From: Heterostelium album PN500
Lineage: Eukaryota > Evosea > Eumycetozoa > Acytosteliales > Acytosteliaceae
DNA: 64,000 nt
Direction: 5' to 3'
NCBI RefSeq assembly: GCF_000004825.1
Contig: NW_008805091.1
Coordinates: forward strand, 186,001-250,000
Numbering within the stretch: the first letter of the stretch is position 1; each line of letters opens with the position of its first letter. Both the position numbers and the translations under genes were made by a program. This document shows, in pieces, positions 50,055 through 63,492 of the stretch. The notes under the pieces are model-generated. The model was not told the origin of the DNA. It saw nothing but the letters and a program-made list of their open reading frames with translations, and did no database searches.

Positions 50055-53000
50055 ATGAAAATACAAGACGAGAAAAATAATAACCTCAATTCTTCGAACC
50101 AAAAAGATAGTATTAAAAATATAAACAACAATAATATATCAGATAAAATGACAGAGAATAATTGTAATATACCTAATAATGGCGATGCCATTTCTAAATT
50201 AAATCATCGGGCATTAAATAAAAAAGATAATAATAATGAACTCTCTAGTATCAGTGAATCAAAAGAACAAAATTCACCACTTTTTACAAGAAAGAATTTT
50301 TATAGCGATGAGAAAGAGTATAATGGATTGGAGGGTTTAATGGAGTCGCCAGATTTTTCGTTCAACTTGAATAATAGTAGTAATAGTAGTAAGAGTAGTA
50401 ATAGTAGTTTCAATAGGAGTAGTCCAAAGGTCGGACTGATAAAGGATTTCGAATCATTGACAACCAAAGATAAATCACAAGGTTCTCCTATTTCGAGACT
50501 GAGAAAAGGTAGTCTGCCGTTACCATCACTCTACAGCGCAAAGGATCTACAGAAAAAGAGTGAGGAGATGGGTCTGACTAAGAAGGAACTTGCACTACAG
50601 AGAAGGAATGCAAGACATTTCTGGGGAACAATGATGATTCCTGGCTTGGATATATTAAAGTCGGATCTAGTAAGAGTAAAGTTGGAATCAGATAGTAGAC
50701 TTTTATTGTTCATTTCCGATATCAAGAGATCACTAAATGCATCGAATGAGGAGAAGGATAAGATTCTATTGAGAGAACTGTTGGAAGTGGCAACAAACTT
50801 TTTATCAACAGATACAAACCAAATCGAGTGTGGAAAGTATGCAGAGGAATTGCTGAAAAAGTTGAATGCCAAAGAGATTGAAAAGGTCGAAGGTCTCAAC
50901 CGAGAAAAAGTTATCAACCTACTTTTTATTATTTCAAATTTTTGGTAGAATCAAAGAGTTTTTATCGATTGAATCGGAAAAAGGAGAAAAAAATAATATT
51001 ATTAATATAAGAGTATGTTATTAAGATTTTTATTACAATTTATTAAAAAAATACTAATATTAATTTTATTTAATTTATTATTTATAGTCTTTAATGAATA
51101 TTGGTACACCACCTCCATCACCGCCTACACATCAAGTAAATCAACTTCATGAATCACCACCTGTATCGACTACTACACCAGGTTCACCAATCCCCACCAT
51201 CTCAGCTCCCTATTCACCAAATTCGATTTCATTCAACAAAGGACACTTTAGAACACTATCATATAGTCCAAAGATTAAAAGTCCATTTGGAGCACCGCCA
51301 ATATTAAATGATCTTAACGATAAGGATATAAGCGAAACTCAGAATAATAATAACTATCAGAATAATAATAATTTTCTATTGAAACCAAATAACTATCAAA
51401 AACAAAAAGATCAATTCAAATCATCTCCACTCTCATCAATACCAAATGATCAATTTCAACCACCTTTAATTTCAAGAAGAATAACAAATATAGTAAGTTA
51501 AGAAAAATAAACCAATTATATTAATAATATAATTATTAATTTATTCATTTAAAAACAGTTAAAGAAAAATGATCGAGGTACCATTAATAAATCGCCAAGA
51601 TCATTACCAATAGAGGATATCATTCCAAGTGCTAATCAAGACAAACTATTGCCAAGAGTAATAAGCGATTCCAATTTTTTAGAAGACGATCAAGAATTAA
51701 CTTCATCAGAAGAGGAAACCGAAAATGTATCTAGTGATGAGAACAGACAATCTTTAATTCCTTCTCTCAAACCATCACCTCCAAAGGATAAAAGATTAGA
51801 CTATTTAATAACAAATGAATTATCAAAAAGAGTAAGTTTGTTTTTTATTATCTCAAAGTATTTTAAATTATCTAATTAAATTTTATTTAATCTTAATAGC
51901 AACCTCTTGTTAGATCGAAAAGTTTTAGTCCAAACAAAGCCATTGAAGTAAAGAAGGATAAAGTTAAAAAGGTATAATATTTTGAATTAAAATAATGTTA
52001 TAAATTATAAATTCTAACTTGTTTTATAAATAATTTTAGCTTGCTAGATCATTTTCAGAGATACCTACAATTAAAATTGATTATTCACCAAATCAGCAAA
52101 TGGTAATCTGTAGAATTTGTGAAGAGAAGATTGAATCATCATTATTAGAAGAACACTCAAAGATTTGTGCTATGACAAATCAAGAAGATATGAAAGCTAT
52201 GAACATTGATGATCAATTAAGAGCAGTATGTTTATTATTCATAATATTGTATTTTTCTTTTCTAATTCTTTTATATATAGATTGCTAAAATTCTTTTAAC
52301 TAGAAGTACTAATTTACCTCAAGATAAAAGAGTATGTATATAATAAATAGTTATAATTATCCAATAATTTTTTTCTAACAATTTAATATAGAAACAATTA
52401 TCAGAGATTAGAGAGATCGCTCAGAGAGCAGTTGAAATGTTGATAAAAGATAGTACCAAACTGATTACAGATTTGAAAGATAAAATCAAAAAGTTTGATC
52501 TATCAGAAGAGAATAAAACACTGGCAATTAAGATTGAAAGTTTAGTATGTTACTCAAATGAAATATAAATTTTATTTAATGACTAACTCTTTTTATTTTA
52601 ACAAATAGATTACAGAAAAGACCAATTCTTTGAAGAAGGCAGAGGAAGTAATAAATTCATCACCAAGAATATTTAGAACGACATCACCCAGATTGATGAA
52701 ATCAAAGGAACTTGACATTTGGGATTTGAATATCACCAGTGGAAGAAGTCGATCCGATTCCGATCCTTGTCATCAAACTGTATCATCACTTGAGTATAGA
52801 CCAAAGGGAATTCCCACTATCGATGACTTTACAATTCTCAAACCTATAACAAAGGGTGGTTTTGGGTAATTAAAAAAATTAATATCAATATTTATTCAAT
52901 TGATACTAATATACCTATATCAACTATTAATTTTATAGAAAGGTATTCTTGGCAAAGAAAAAGAAAACAGGTGATATTTATGCAATCAAGAGATTAAAGA

Positions 53001-54371
53001 AGATAGATATGGTAAAGAAGAATCAAATCGATCATGTCAAAGTAGAAAGAAACATTCTTGCCTATACCAGTAATCCATTTGTTGTTAAAATGTATTATTC
53101 TTTTCAATCAAGAGTAAGTTGGTTTATTTTTCGCAATTTAATAATTTTGTTTTATCTTGTACTTATTAACTTTCATTAAATTATTAGGATTATTTCTATT
53201 TGGTAATGGAGTATGTACATGGTGGTGATTGTTTTTCATTACTACAGAACCTGGGTGCTCTCGAAGAAGATATGGCCAAGATGATTATTGCAGAAACAGT
53301 TTTGGCGTTGGAATATCTACATGGACTTGGAATCATTCATCGTGATCTTAAACCAGATAATTTGTTGATCGATAAGAATGGACATATCAAGCTAACCGAC
53401 TTTGGTCTATCAAAGATTGGTTTGTTGGACAGACAGAGTGTAGTACCACCAAACTTTTTTAGTCCAAATCTAGGAGCTCAGTTGCAACCACCAAAGCCTA
53501 AAAATAAAAGACTCTTACCGCTTTTGGCCACCAAGAACATGGAATCTGCCTTCTCCTCACCAACGATTGCCAAGGCTAATCTACTGGGATCCGATGCACC
53601 CGAATCACCATTGTTCATTCCACAAGCAAGCAACCCAAAGCAACCGATTCCAATATCTACCAACAATCTCCAACCGCTAAACAACATGGTGAAACCCAAA
53701 GCAAGAAAACTATCATGCGTTGGAACACCAGACTATTTGGCACCAGAAATCCTACTGGGAATCGGTCATGGAAAGGAGGTTGATTGGTTTTCTGTTGGTG
53801 TTATGCTTTTCGAGTTTCTCACTGGATTGCCTCCATTCAGTGCTGACACTGTTGAAATGACCTTTCAGAATATTCTACAAAGAAATATCAAGTGGCCATC
53901 GGATATTTCACCAGAGGCAAAGGATATTATCGACAAACTACTGGCACTGAATGCACAATCTAGATTGGGATATAGTGGTGTTGAGGAGATAAAAGCACAC
54001 CCGTTCTTTAAAGGTGTAGATTGGGATACAATCAGAACACAAAAAGCCTATTTTATACCTGTACTAGAAGATCTACAAGATACAAGCTACTTTGATGGTA
54101 TGTAATAGAATTTGATAGTAGTAATGTTTAATATATTTATAATGAGATACTAACAATGATTTTAATTAATGTAGCAAGAAAACAATTTTATGATCTCAGA
54201 ATATCAGATGATACTGAAGCCAACACTCCGTATGTCGTTGGTGAAAGTGATACAAGTAAACTATTTGACGACTTTTTGTATGTAAACTTCCAAAGTTTAT
54301 CAGAACTGAATCAAAATTGTCTAGCTGAGACCAAACCCTATGTAATTAGTAGAAGAAGAAACTCATTGTAA
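50055..54371 (+). CDS. AGC-family Ser/Thr kinase of the IREH1/Rim15/MAST type
   Basis: Eleven exons (50055-51012, 51088-51492, 51559-51831, 51900-51971, 52040-52225, 52281-52331, 52392-52544, 52609-52865, 52939-53113, 53188-54097, 54175-54371) give about 1,211 residues if one base is skipped in the T run near 50939-50943. The N-terminal 190 residues are Asn/Ser-rich, then a helical region (ARHFWGTMMIPGLDILKSDL) follows. A C-x2-C...H-x3-C finger (CRICEEKIESS...HSKIC) precedes the kinase, as in IREH1 and Rim15. Kinase motifs: GGFGKVFLAKKK, AIKRLKK, HRDLKPDNLL, DFGLSK and CVGTPDYLAPE. About 90 residues are inserted between DFG and the activation lip, typical of this group. The C-terminal tail has FDDFLYVNFQSLSELN. 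Relatives control quiescence, stress and cell-cycle responses. Confidence 0.92.
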
Positions 54372-54864
54372 TACTATTAAACAAATATTATTTCATTTTT
54401 TTTCAAATTGGATGAAATAAAAAAAAATTGTAGTTCGTTTGGTTTTTGCAAAAAAGGTGAAAGTTTTTTTGAAGAGTCTGGGAAAACAACAATTACACAA
54501 TCGTTAATTTTTTGCAATTTATTTATTTTTTTTAAAGTGTAGAATTCTTTTTGAATAGTTTTGAAATTAATATCTAAAATATGAATAATTATATGGTTAA
54601 TTTACAAATAAACCAATAAAATTTGCAAATATATGATGAAAGTTCTTTTATATCTGAATTTGGTGGCTCATCAAGAGTTCCCAAATCAAAAAAAAAAATT
54701 CTTTAAAAAATTATAAATAAAAAAATATTTTGCAAAAAACTTGTTCATCTTCAACAGAACAGTTTTCTTTTTATCTTACACTAATTTTTTTTTTTTTTTC
54801 AATAAGTTTTGAATACATTCTTTATATAATTTGATATATAATATATATTCAAACAACTTGAATA
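54372..54864. other. AT-rich spacer and pdhB promoter
   Basis: AT-rich DNA between the kinase stop and the pdhB start, with A and T runs and no gene. The promoter and leader of pdhB must be in its right half. Confidence 0.4.
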
Positions 54865-56255
54865 ATGTTCTCTTCAATTATCAAGAAATCTTTTGTTTTA
54901 CATCAACGTAACTATATCTTACGTAATGGTGTTCGTTCACTCTCAACTTTGGCACCAAAGGAGGTATGTATCATGGCGTTTTATGATAGCGTAGAAATTT
55001 GTTTGTTTATTAATATTATAATAAATCTTTATTATAATTAAATCTATATTATTATTAGGTAACAATTCGTGAAGCAATTAACAGTGCTTTGGATGAAGAG
55101 ATTGCACGTGACGAACGTGTCTTCTTGATGGGTGAGGAAGTTGGACAATACAATGGTGCATACAAGATTTCAAAGGGACTTTTTGAAAAGTACGGACCAA
55201 AGAGAATCGTTGATACACCTATCACAGAGATGGGATTTGCTGGTATTGGTGTAGGAGCAGCCCTCGCCGGTCTCAGACCAGTAGTAGAGTTTATGACATG
55301 GAACTTTGGTATGTAACAATTATAATCAAATATCTTACAATAATAAACTAACAGCCTGTTATTATATAGCCATGCAAGGTATTGATCATATCGTCAACTC
55401 ATCTGCCAAGACTCACTATATGTCTGGTGGTACTGTATATAATCCAATCGTTTGGAGAGGTCCAAATGGTCCACCCACTTCAGTTGGTAAGTAATCTCTA
55501 TTTTTATATATATATTTTTTTATTTATATATTTATTTTTATATTAATCATTACAAATTTAATATTACAATAGGTGCACAACATTCACAATGTTTTGCTGC
55601 TTGGTATTCAAGTGTACCAGGTTGCAAAGTTATTGTACCATGGAGTGCTGAAGATCACAGAGGTTTATTAAAGGCAGCAATTCGTGATGATAATCCAGTC
55701 GTCTGTTTGGAATCAGAACTCTTATACAACTACAAGTTCACTCTCTCACCAGAGGCACAAGATAAAGACTTTGTTCTCCCAATCGGTAAGGCAAAGGTCG
55801 AAAGAGAAGGTACTGATGTTACTCTCGTCAGTTTTTCAAGAGCTGTTTCCATCTGTATGGATGCCGCTGCTGAGCTTGCCAAAGAAGGTATCAGCTGTGA
55901 AGTTATCAATTTACGTTCAGTTCGTCCATTGGATACTGAAACCCTCGTTAAATCACTCATGAAGACTAACAGAATGGTTACCGTTGAGGAAGGTTGGGCA
56001 CAATCTGGTGTTGGTGCCGAAATTGCTGCTCAAATGGTTGAAAGTAAGTGTTTGTCATTGAATATTACTGAAAAGAATTGATATTAATAGTAATTATCAA
56101 AATAACTAGATGCCTTTGATTATCTCGATGCCCCTATCGAGAGAATTTGTGGTGCTGACGTCCCCATGCCATATGCAATGAACTTAGAGAATTCTGCCAT
56201 GGTTCAAGTATCAAACGTAATTTCAGCAGTTAAAAAATGCACACACAAAAAGTGA
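54865..56255 (+). CDS. pdhB: Pyruvate dehydrogenase E1 component subunit beta, mitochondrial
   Basis: Five exons (54865-54963, 55059-55308, 55370-55486, 55573-56043, 56110-56255) join in phase to about 360 residues, the family's usual size. Exon 1 encodes a targeting peptide (Arg/Ser-rich, ending SLSTLAPKE). The mature part starts [14 protein letters not shown], followed by [37 protein letters not shown] and [19 protein letters not shown]. These carry the Glu that contacts thiamine diphosphate and the metal-site region. [17 protein letters not shown] and the transketolase C-terminal domain ([18 protein letters not shown]) follow. With E1 alpha it decarboxylates pyruvate in the mitochondrial PDH complex. 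The last codons ([10 protein letters not shown]) sit in a tandemly duplicated segment. Confidence 0.96.
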
Positions 56256-56340
56256 AATTTTTCACCCACCTTAGAAAAATAAAAATTTAACCCAATTTCA
56301 GCAGTAAAAAATGCACATAGAAAAAGTGAAATTTTTTATT
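56219..56340 (+). repeat. Tandem duplication of the pdhB 3' end
   Basis: Two units about 75 bp apart share AATTTCAGCAG, AAAAAATGCACA and AAAAAGTGAAATTTTT with few changes (starts 56219 and 56294). The first unit contains the last codons and stop of pdhB. The second lies in the 3' flank and is not translated. Confidence 0.85.
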
Positions 56341-56491
56341 TTATTTTTTAACAATAAGGATTATCAATCCTTATTTGTAATTGTTTAACATATGAGATTC
56401 AAACACATTCTCTATTATTCATATAGGTAATTTCGAATTTACATTGTTGATCATATCCTTTACTTAATCATTATTATTTACATTATTTTAT

Positions 56492-58449
56492 TTATTTTGG
56501 TTTTTTTAACAAAGTTTCATAATCTTTTAATTGTTTTCTGAAACCCATGTTTGGACATATTCTTGGTCTTCCTTTTTCTGTGATTTGGTAGGCTTCTTCA
56601 TAACTCAGGTTATTTTTATACATAATAAAACTGATTGTTAATGTTAGTAAAGAGTTGAGATTACTGATATATTGTACTTACGCAATAGTAGCACTTGCCG
56701 ACCTCGAAATACCCGCTCTACAATGAATTAAAACAGCACCTCCATTATCTCGGGCATCATCAATAAATTCATTGGTTTCATTAAAGTACATGGAAATATT
56801 TTCATAATCAACGTCTTCTATATTAATTACTTTATATTTGAATAACTAAATATAAATGAATGAATGTTAGGAATAGTTAGTGGAAATCGATTATTTTTTG
56901 ATTTAAATTAATCTAACATACACTTGGATACAATGGTTTTAAATTTGCAATTGTTAAAATATGGGTAATATTATTCTCTCTCAAGAATTGCTTATTGATT
57001 GAACACTCTCTACAACCCAAGTAGACACCATCAATAATCTTATCGGGATAGGTTCCTTGCCAAATGATGAAAGGACGATGTTCCTTTCCATTCTCTGTTT
57101 TAATGGGCTTTTCTTGCCCGGAATCTTCGTAGTGGTTTTTTGCCTGTATCTCCATCTCTAGCAGGCTGTTGTTGAGATCAAAAGTAACTTTAAGTAGATC
57201 ATATGACTCCTTGTCAGAGATGAAATCCAACAATTGGAATGTATTGCTTGATGATACCTCTGGTGATACATTCTTGGTGTGTGAGAACCGATTTCCTCTT
57301 ACATCAATAACTCTTAGGTCTGGTAAGAAAGCAATTTCTGGTGGCAATGTCGTTAGTTCATTGTGTGGCATCGATAGTGTTTCCAATGACTTCCAGCCCT
57401 TTACTATACTTCCAGAGAGATTGCCTATCATATTACAATCCAACAGTAATGTTTTTACGCTTGATAATAGTACAAAAGAATCATCGATCTTGGTCAGTTG
57501 ATTCTCTGCTAGATTTAACAACGTCAGTGTGGTCAGTACCGATAGAAATACAGAGTTGGGAATGATTGTAGTGATATCGTTGGCAGAGAGATTCAATTTA
57601 TCCAAACCAACTGGTAAAAACTCTGGAGTAGCTTTAAATCGATTACCAACAAGTGACAATGTCTATGAAAATTAAGATAATCAAATATTATTAACATTAA
57701 AATTTAAATAATAGTAGTGGTGTGTCTCTTACATTTAAATTATTTAGTTTTAACAATTCTTGTGAAACTACTTGTAACTCGTTTGACTCATAGTGTAGAG
57801 CGGTCAGTGATTTAATTTCATATACTACTTTTGGAAATATCATAAATGTATTGAAGCCTAAATGAAGTGTTTGTAATGATTTTAATTCTGTCAGACAGTC
57901 CGGTAGTTCACTTATCAAATTAGATGCCAGTGATAGCTCTACAAGGTTCGGTAGAAGTGTGATGATGTTGGGAACTGATGTGATTATATTGAAATCCAAG
58001 ATCAACTTGGTGAGATTAGGATTATAGTATAGTTTGGTTGTTGTATCAATCGATCCATTGCTAGTGTTGACAGGGGTTGTCTTTTTAGCTCTGTCCAGCT
58101 TTGGTGATGCACTAGCAGTACTGCCACCATTAGAAATACTCAGAGTGTTTGCTCCATTATTGGATGTGCCATCGCCAACTCTTGGACTGTTACTGATACT
58201 GCTAGAAAGAGTGTTGGCACTGCTTTGCTTTGCTAAAAGAGCGGGTGGTGCCAAATCACCTCCAACAAACAAAAACAGTGGAATCTCTGATAGCTTTGAA
58301 TGTATAGAGACATAGTAGGTAGCACCGTTTTGGTATTCACTGACGGGCACTACATTTAGATGTTCTTTACTCTGATGTTCTTGTAAAAGCGTATCACCTT
58401 TTGATGTTCCATTTCTACTTGAACGTATTGAAAATATCTTTTTTATCAT
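56492..58449 (-). CDS. Leucine-rich-repeat dual-specificity phosphatase (MPL type)
   Basis: Exons 58449-57733, 57662-56922, 56845-56682 and 56630-56492 give about 586 residues. After a Ser-rich start, about nine leucine-rich repeats run from about residue 145 to 375 (for example LTKLILDFNIITSVPNII, LVELSLASNLISELPDCL, LKSLQTLHLGFN, LKTLLLD-type spacing). A dual-specificity phosphatase domain fills the C-terminal 160 residues: GTYPDKIIDGVYLGCRE, VINIEDVDYENI and the active-site loop HCRAGISRS with catalytic Cys and Arg. It ends RPRICPNMGFRKQLKDYE. LRR plus DSP is the layout of the dictyostelid MPL (MAP kinase phosphatase with LRRs) proteins. Likely substrate: a MAP kinase. Which MPL member it is cannot be decided. 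The gene converges with pdhB. Confidence 0.93.
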
Positions 58450-59913
58450 CTAAATTTGACAAACTAAATCACTTCCAAACTAAATCTAATAAGATATTAT
58501 TAATTAATATCACAACTTTTTTTATTGATAATCGTTATATTATTACTATATTATTATATATATAATTATTATTTTAATGTGAAATTAATTTAAATTTTTT
58601 TATAATAAAATTGTATTGTTTATTATGAAAAAAAAAATTTCATCAAGATTATTAATAATTTTAAGGGTGATTGTTTATTTTTACTCCTAAGTGGGGTTAT
58701 GCAAATTTGTTTCAATCAAATTTAATTGTTTTTTTTATTTTTCATATGATCAAATCATGTGTGTTATTTTTTTTCTTATCACTTGTTTTAAAAATATATG
58801 TTTTAAAAAGTGATTAAAACATTTTATAAATGAAATTGTTATTTAAAAATAATTGAAGTGCAAATAATAATGATAGAGTTTTATTTTTAGCCCGGGCAAA
58901 AAATAAAAAAAGAATAACGAACAAATTTGAGCAAACATTTTTTTTGAGTACGATTTTCAAATTTTTATTTTTTTTTGGTTTTGGTTTTGAAAAAAAAAAA
59001 AAAAAAAAAAGGTCTTCCAAAACATCTATAAAGCATCGCGAACTGTGTGATTCAAATCATTGTCGTTCGTCTTCAACTGTAAGCATTAACTAAAATTAAC
59101 ATCTCCACACATTCTCTTTCAGCAATAATTATTCTACAACACACACAAACCTCTTTTACTTTCAACTACGATGATTAACACATGACTCTGGTCATGCACC
59201 ACTCTTAATTAAATATCAGGGGATATTTATTGTAGAAAAATGGCGTCACTGCCTGGATGAGCACATATCAATTATTTCTTTCACTTTTTCACCTATTACC
59301 TATTTATAAATTTTAAATACTAACTTTTCTTTTCATTAGATTTTCTAATTAATTTTTAGATATTGGTTCAAAATGAAATGACATCGATTTGGTTTTTTAT
59401 TTGTTTAGTTAAAATGTAAGTTTTAAAAATCTATCTTTATCTTAAATCTTTAGATGATGATAATCTTTCCCCGTCTGATTCGACCCTGATTGAATCAAAT
59501 TTACATTGTTGTCTCAACAGCAACAATTTTTAATAGCCATAACTTCTGACTTTATATATACAAATATTCTTATTTTTTATAAATATTCATTTTAATTATT
59601 CATTTACTAATCCTCATCTTTTTTTAATCAACAGATATAAATGTACCTGACATCTACAAGATAGATTTATAAATTTTAATTAAATAAAATAAATATTTTT
59701 AAAATAAATTTTAAAAAGTTTTTGATTTGAAAGATTTCTTTTTTTTGTCTTAATTTGTTTAATTTTCAATAAACTAATTTAATTTTAAATATAATATTGT
59801 TAGTTTGTTGAGAAACAATCATAATTAATTGAAACAAATGACTTTGAAGTGATGTTGTAAATTATAGTTCTTATCATTTTTATATATATATATTTTTATT
59901 TAATGTTCAATTA
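58450..59913. other. Gene-free region between divergent MPL-type phosphatase and RAD17 genes
   Basis: These 1,464 bp must contain both promoters. T and A runs occur at 58938-58980 and 58990-59010. A GC-richer patch at about 59010-59270 holds a small perfect hairpin, ATGAC-TCTG-GTCAT (near 59182-59195). It has no long open frame and could be leader, RNA or relic. Nothing stronger can be supported. Confidence 0.45.
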
Positions 59914-62900
59914 ATGATGAATTTTAAATCATATACAAAGAAACAAAACTTTGTCAAAAGCAACAACAACAATAACAACAATAGTAAAAACAATTATAGT
60001 AAAGCATCAACTCAAAGTTACTTTGCTAGTAATAGCGATTTAAATGATGAGATAGATGATCCTGATAGTTACACTTCTCAACCAACATCATTGACATTCA
60101 AATCGTCCAATGATCATAACATCAACAGTAAATTAAGTAATAAACATTCAAATCGAAACAAATCAACACCATCTTCAACAACAACAACAACAACATCTTT
60201 GACAACAAACGCAAAGTCAACTTCACCATCACCATCAACTTCATCGTCGTCATCATCATTATCATCGAGTTACAAGAGTACAACTACTTCTAATTCAGTT
60301 AATAGTAATAGTAATAGTGGTGGTTATTCACAATCGAAACAAGACAATGTAATATCACCACCAGTATCTCCTACCATTAGCAACAACAATGGTAAAAGCT
60401 CAGTATTAGAAGAACCTACAATTAAGTTTAGATGTATATTTGGATCGTTTGCGATTTGTCCAAACAGATTTAAAGAGGAACATCTACGAGAATATTCACA
60501 CGACGATGAACCATCCTCCAGTAAATCGAGATATTCATCAGACATTGATGATACTAGTTCATTCGATTTAAGTGAAAAGTCATCACCAAAATCATTCAGT
60601 GTCTCTTCTTTGTCTTCGAGTGGAAGATCACCAGCAACATCAACAACGACAACAGCAACAATAACATCCGATAGTTTCGATATATCATCAAGCGATAAAG
60701 TTAAAAAGAGATTGTTAAATGAGAGTGGTGGTGGTAGTGGTCATTCACAAGCTTCACCACATTCACAACATCAAAAAATAGTATCACCAGCAGCCTCTCA
60801 ATCATCATCTTCACAATCAACGATACCAGATTTAGACGATACTGTCATAAAGAAACTACCAGAGTTTAAAAAGAGAAAGAAACTACATGAAAAGAATACA
60901 CCAATAATAAAAGACGAAATAGAAGATATTGTAAATACATCAACGACAACAACAACAACAACGACAACTAAAACAAAATCAACAAAGTTATCCAGTTCAC
61001 CACTTTCAACAACCACTTTTAAACAACAAAATAAACAAAGTCATTAATAATAGTAGTAATAGTATTAATAATAGCAATTTTAATAATAATAATAATAATA
61101 ATAATAATAGTAATAATTATAAAAAGCCTTTAAGTAGTAATAATAATAATGATAATAGTTTAAAGAATACAAAGATTTTTGAAGATTTGGATATATTTAA
61201 TGAAGAGCCTCTTGAAGAGTCGGTACATGTAGCTTCAAAAGCAAAAATAACGAAAAAGAATACAAGTGAACCAAGTATATGTATGTAGATAGAATTGAAT
61301 AGAAAAGTTAAAATGATCAATGATCACTAATTAAAATGAAACTATAGTTAAAAGAAATTCAAAAGATAGTAGAGCATGGACTGAAAAGTATGAACCAAAG
61401 ACAGAGGATGACATAAGACTAACGATACATCGAAAAAAGGTTGATGAAGTGAAGCAGTGGTTTCAAGATAGATCCAATGAAATATCAAATGGTACACTTA
61501 TTGTAAGTTAAATTGGAAATGATTTGCAATAACAAACATAATGTATTTTTAACATCTTCTATTTATTTAAATTTGGATTATTGATAGACACAAAAGATGT
61601 TGATTATGACAGGACCGGCAGGTGTTGGTAAGACGGCACTTACAAGAGTATTTGCAAATCAATTTGGATTCAATTTGGAAGAATGGACAAACCCTGTAAT
61701 GGATATAGTCAAGGATAAGGATGACAAGGTTGTCAGTTATTACAAACCTCAATTGGAGATCTTCAAGAGTTGGTTGAAATCAAATGAGAGATGTGATTTG
61801 TTTGGAAATGTACTGGGCAAAAAGAAATTGTTGATCATCGAAGAAACCCCGAATGTTCAATCACCTGGCATCCTAGCAGAGTTTAGAGAAGGAATGAAGC
61901 AGTTTCTAAGGAGAACCATTTTCCCTTTGATCTTTATTTACTCTGACAGCTCAGTTGCCAACACCAATCTATCGAAAATATTTGATTATCAACTACAAAA
62001 CAATAGTTTAACTCAACACATTAGGTTAGTAGATATTTAATAACAAGAAGAGATAAACATTTATAACTAATAGAACCCTATTTTAATTAATTTAGTTTTA
62101 ATCCAATTGCACCAGTTACACTTTTTAAATATTTAAAGGATATTTCGATTACTGAGGGATTCAATATTGAAGACGATCAAATTGAATCGATTCGATTGGA
62201 GAGTGGAGGTGATATCAGAGCATCTATTAATTCATTGGAGTTCCATTGTATTGGTAAGGTCAGACAGGTTATTGTCAAGCCCAAAAAGTCAAAAAGAGCA
62301 ACCAATACCACCAAAACGACAACATCTACTCCAAAAAATAGAGATCAATCTATTTCACTATTCCATTCACTAGGAAAGGTTTTATATAACAAAAGTATGT
62401 TTGAACTATTATTAATAATAGTTGTTTATATTTAATACTAAGATTAATCTTTTTTTTTTTTTTTTTTTATAATTTAGGAATACCGGATACACTTCCTAAG
62501 GATGAATGGTATAGAGATGAATATTTACGAGAGAAAATGGAAAGCAATCCTGAGCAATCATTTGAAAATTCACATGTCGATGGAAATATGTTTACAATGT
62601 TTCTCCAGGAAAACTTTCTTTCCTTTTATTCCGACATTGAAGAGATCAGCGATACACTGGGGTACCTGAGTGACTCTGATACAATCGCTTCAGCCAAATC
62701 AAATGTTGACTCGATCAATCCTCACTCCATGTCGATTTCACTCAGAGGATTCATGTATTGTCACACCAAACAAGCATCGTTTCGATTCTTTCATTTTGTT
62801 AAACCACACTTTCAACAATCGTACGATCAATCACAGGCAATACAAGATTCAATCAAAGGTTTCATTTACAACCAACAGGTCCCATCAGCAGTATCATCAT

Positions 62901-63391
62901 CATTATCGCCAATCACAAACCAACCTAGAAACAATCTTTCGTCTTTTCAAACTACTCTTTCGCTGTACGAGCATTCGACCCTACTCAGACACACACTACC
63001 TTTTCTTTCCTATATGAGCAGACAAAGAGGAATCATGCCATACCTCAACGATGTAAACAATCCATATTCCGCTTTTCTCAAAGGAGAAGGTCGCTTAATC
63101 CTCGATAGACTGTGTCTTATTAATCCAAAGATATATGGTAGTTATGCAAGCCAAAAAGATTACCAAATAGGTGAAAAGAGTACTTTTGCTACAGAGAACG
63201 ATACAGATGAAGTTCAAAATAACCAAAACAATCAATCAAATGGACAAAGAAATAATTTTAATAATAATAGTAATTTTGGTAATAACAATAATAATAATAT
63301 TGGTGATAGTGGTGGAGATGATCCTCAAAAAAGTACACGAATACTTTATGGAAATAATGAAGTATTAGAAGAAGACGATATTATTGAATAA
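59914..63391 (+). CDS. RAD17: RAD17 checkpoint clamp loader
   Basis: Exons 59914-61280, 61348-61502, 61588-62024, 62096-62394 and 62478-63391 give about 1,056 residues if one base is skipped around 61010-61030, inside low-complexity Thr/Asn coding. The N-terminal 450 residues are Asn/Ser/Thr-rich. The RAD17 signature WTEKYEPKTEDDIRLTIHRK then introduces an AAA+ domain: Walker A GPAGVGKTA, Walker B-like KKLLIIEETPN, and GGDIRASINSLEF of the lid. IPDTLPKDEWYRDE follows, and the C-terminus is acidic and Asn-rich. RAD17 replaces RFC1 in the clamp loader that puts the 9-1-1 ring on DNA at damage sites, activating the ATR checkpoint in the nucleus. Confidence 0.9.
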
Positions 63392-63492
63392 AACATATAA
63401 AAGTAAATTATTATTTAATTTTCTTTTGGTTTGGTTATCAATTATTTTTATTTTTTACACAAGGTTATTATTTCTAACGAAAAAAAACCATT
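63392..63492. other. Short 3'-to-3' spacer
   Basis: About 100 bp of AT-rich DNA between the convergent stop codons of RAD17 and the Bax-inhibitor gene. Nothing else is seen. Confidence 0.4.

Noticed and set aside
59010-59270. Possible tRNA or snoRNA in the GC-richer patch upstream of RAD17
   Set aside because: A TTCAAAT loop-like string and a small hairpin are present, but no cloverleaf, C/D box pair or H/ACA layout can be built.
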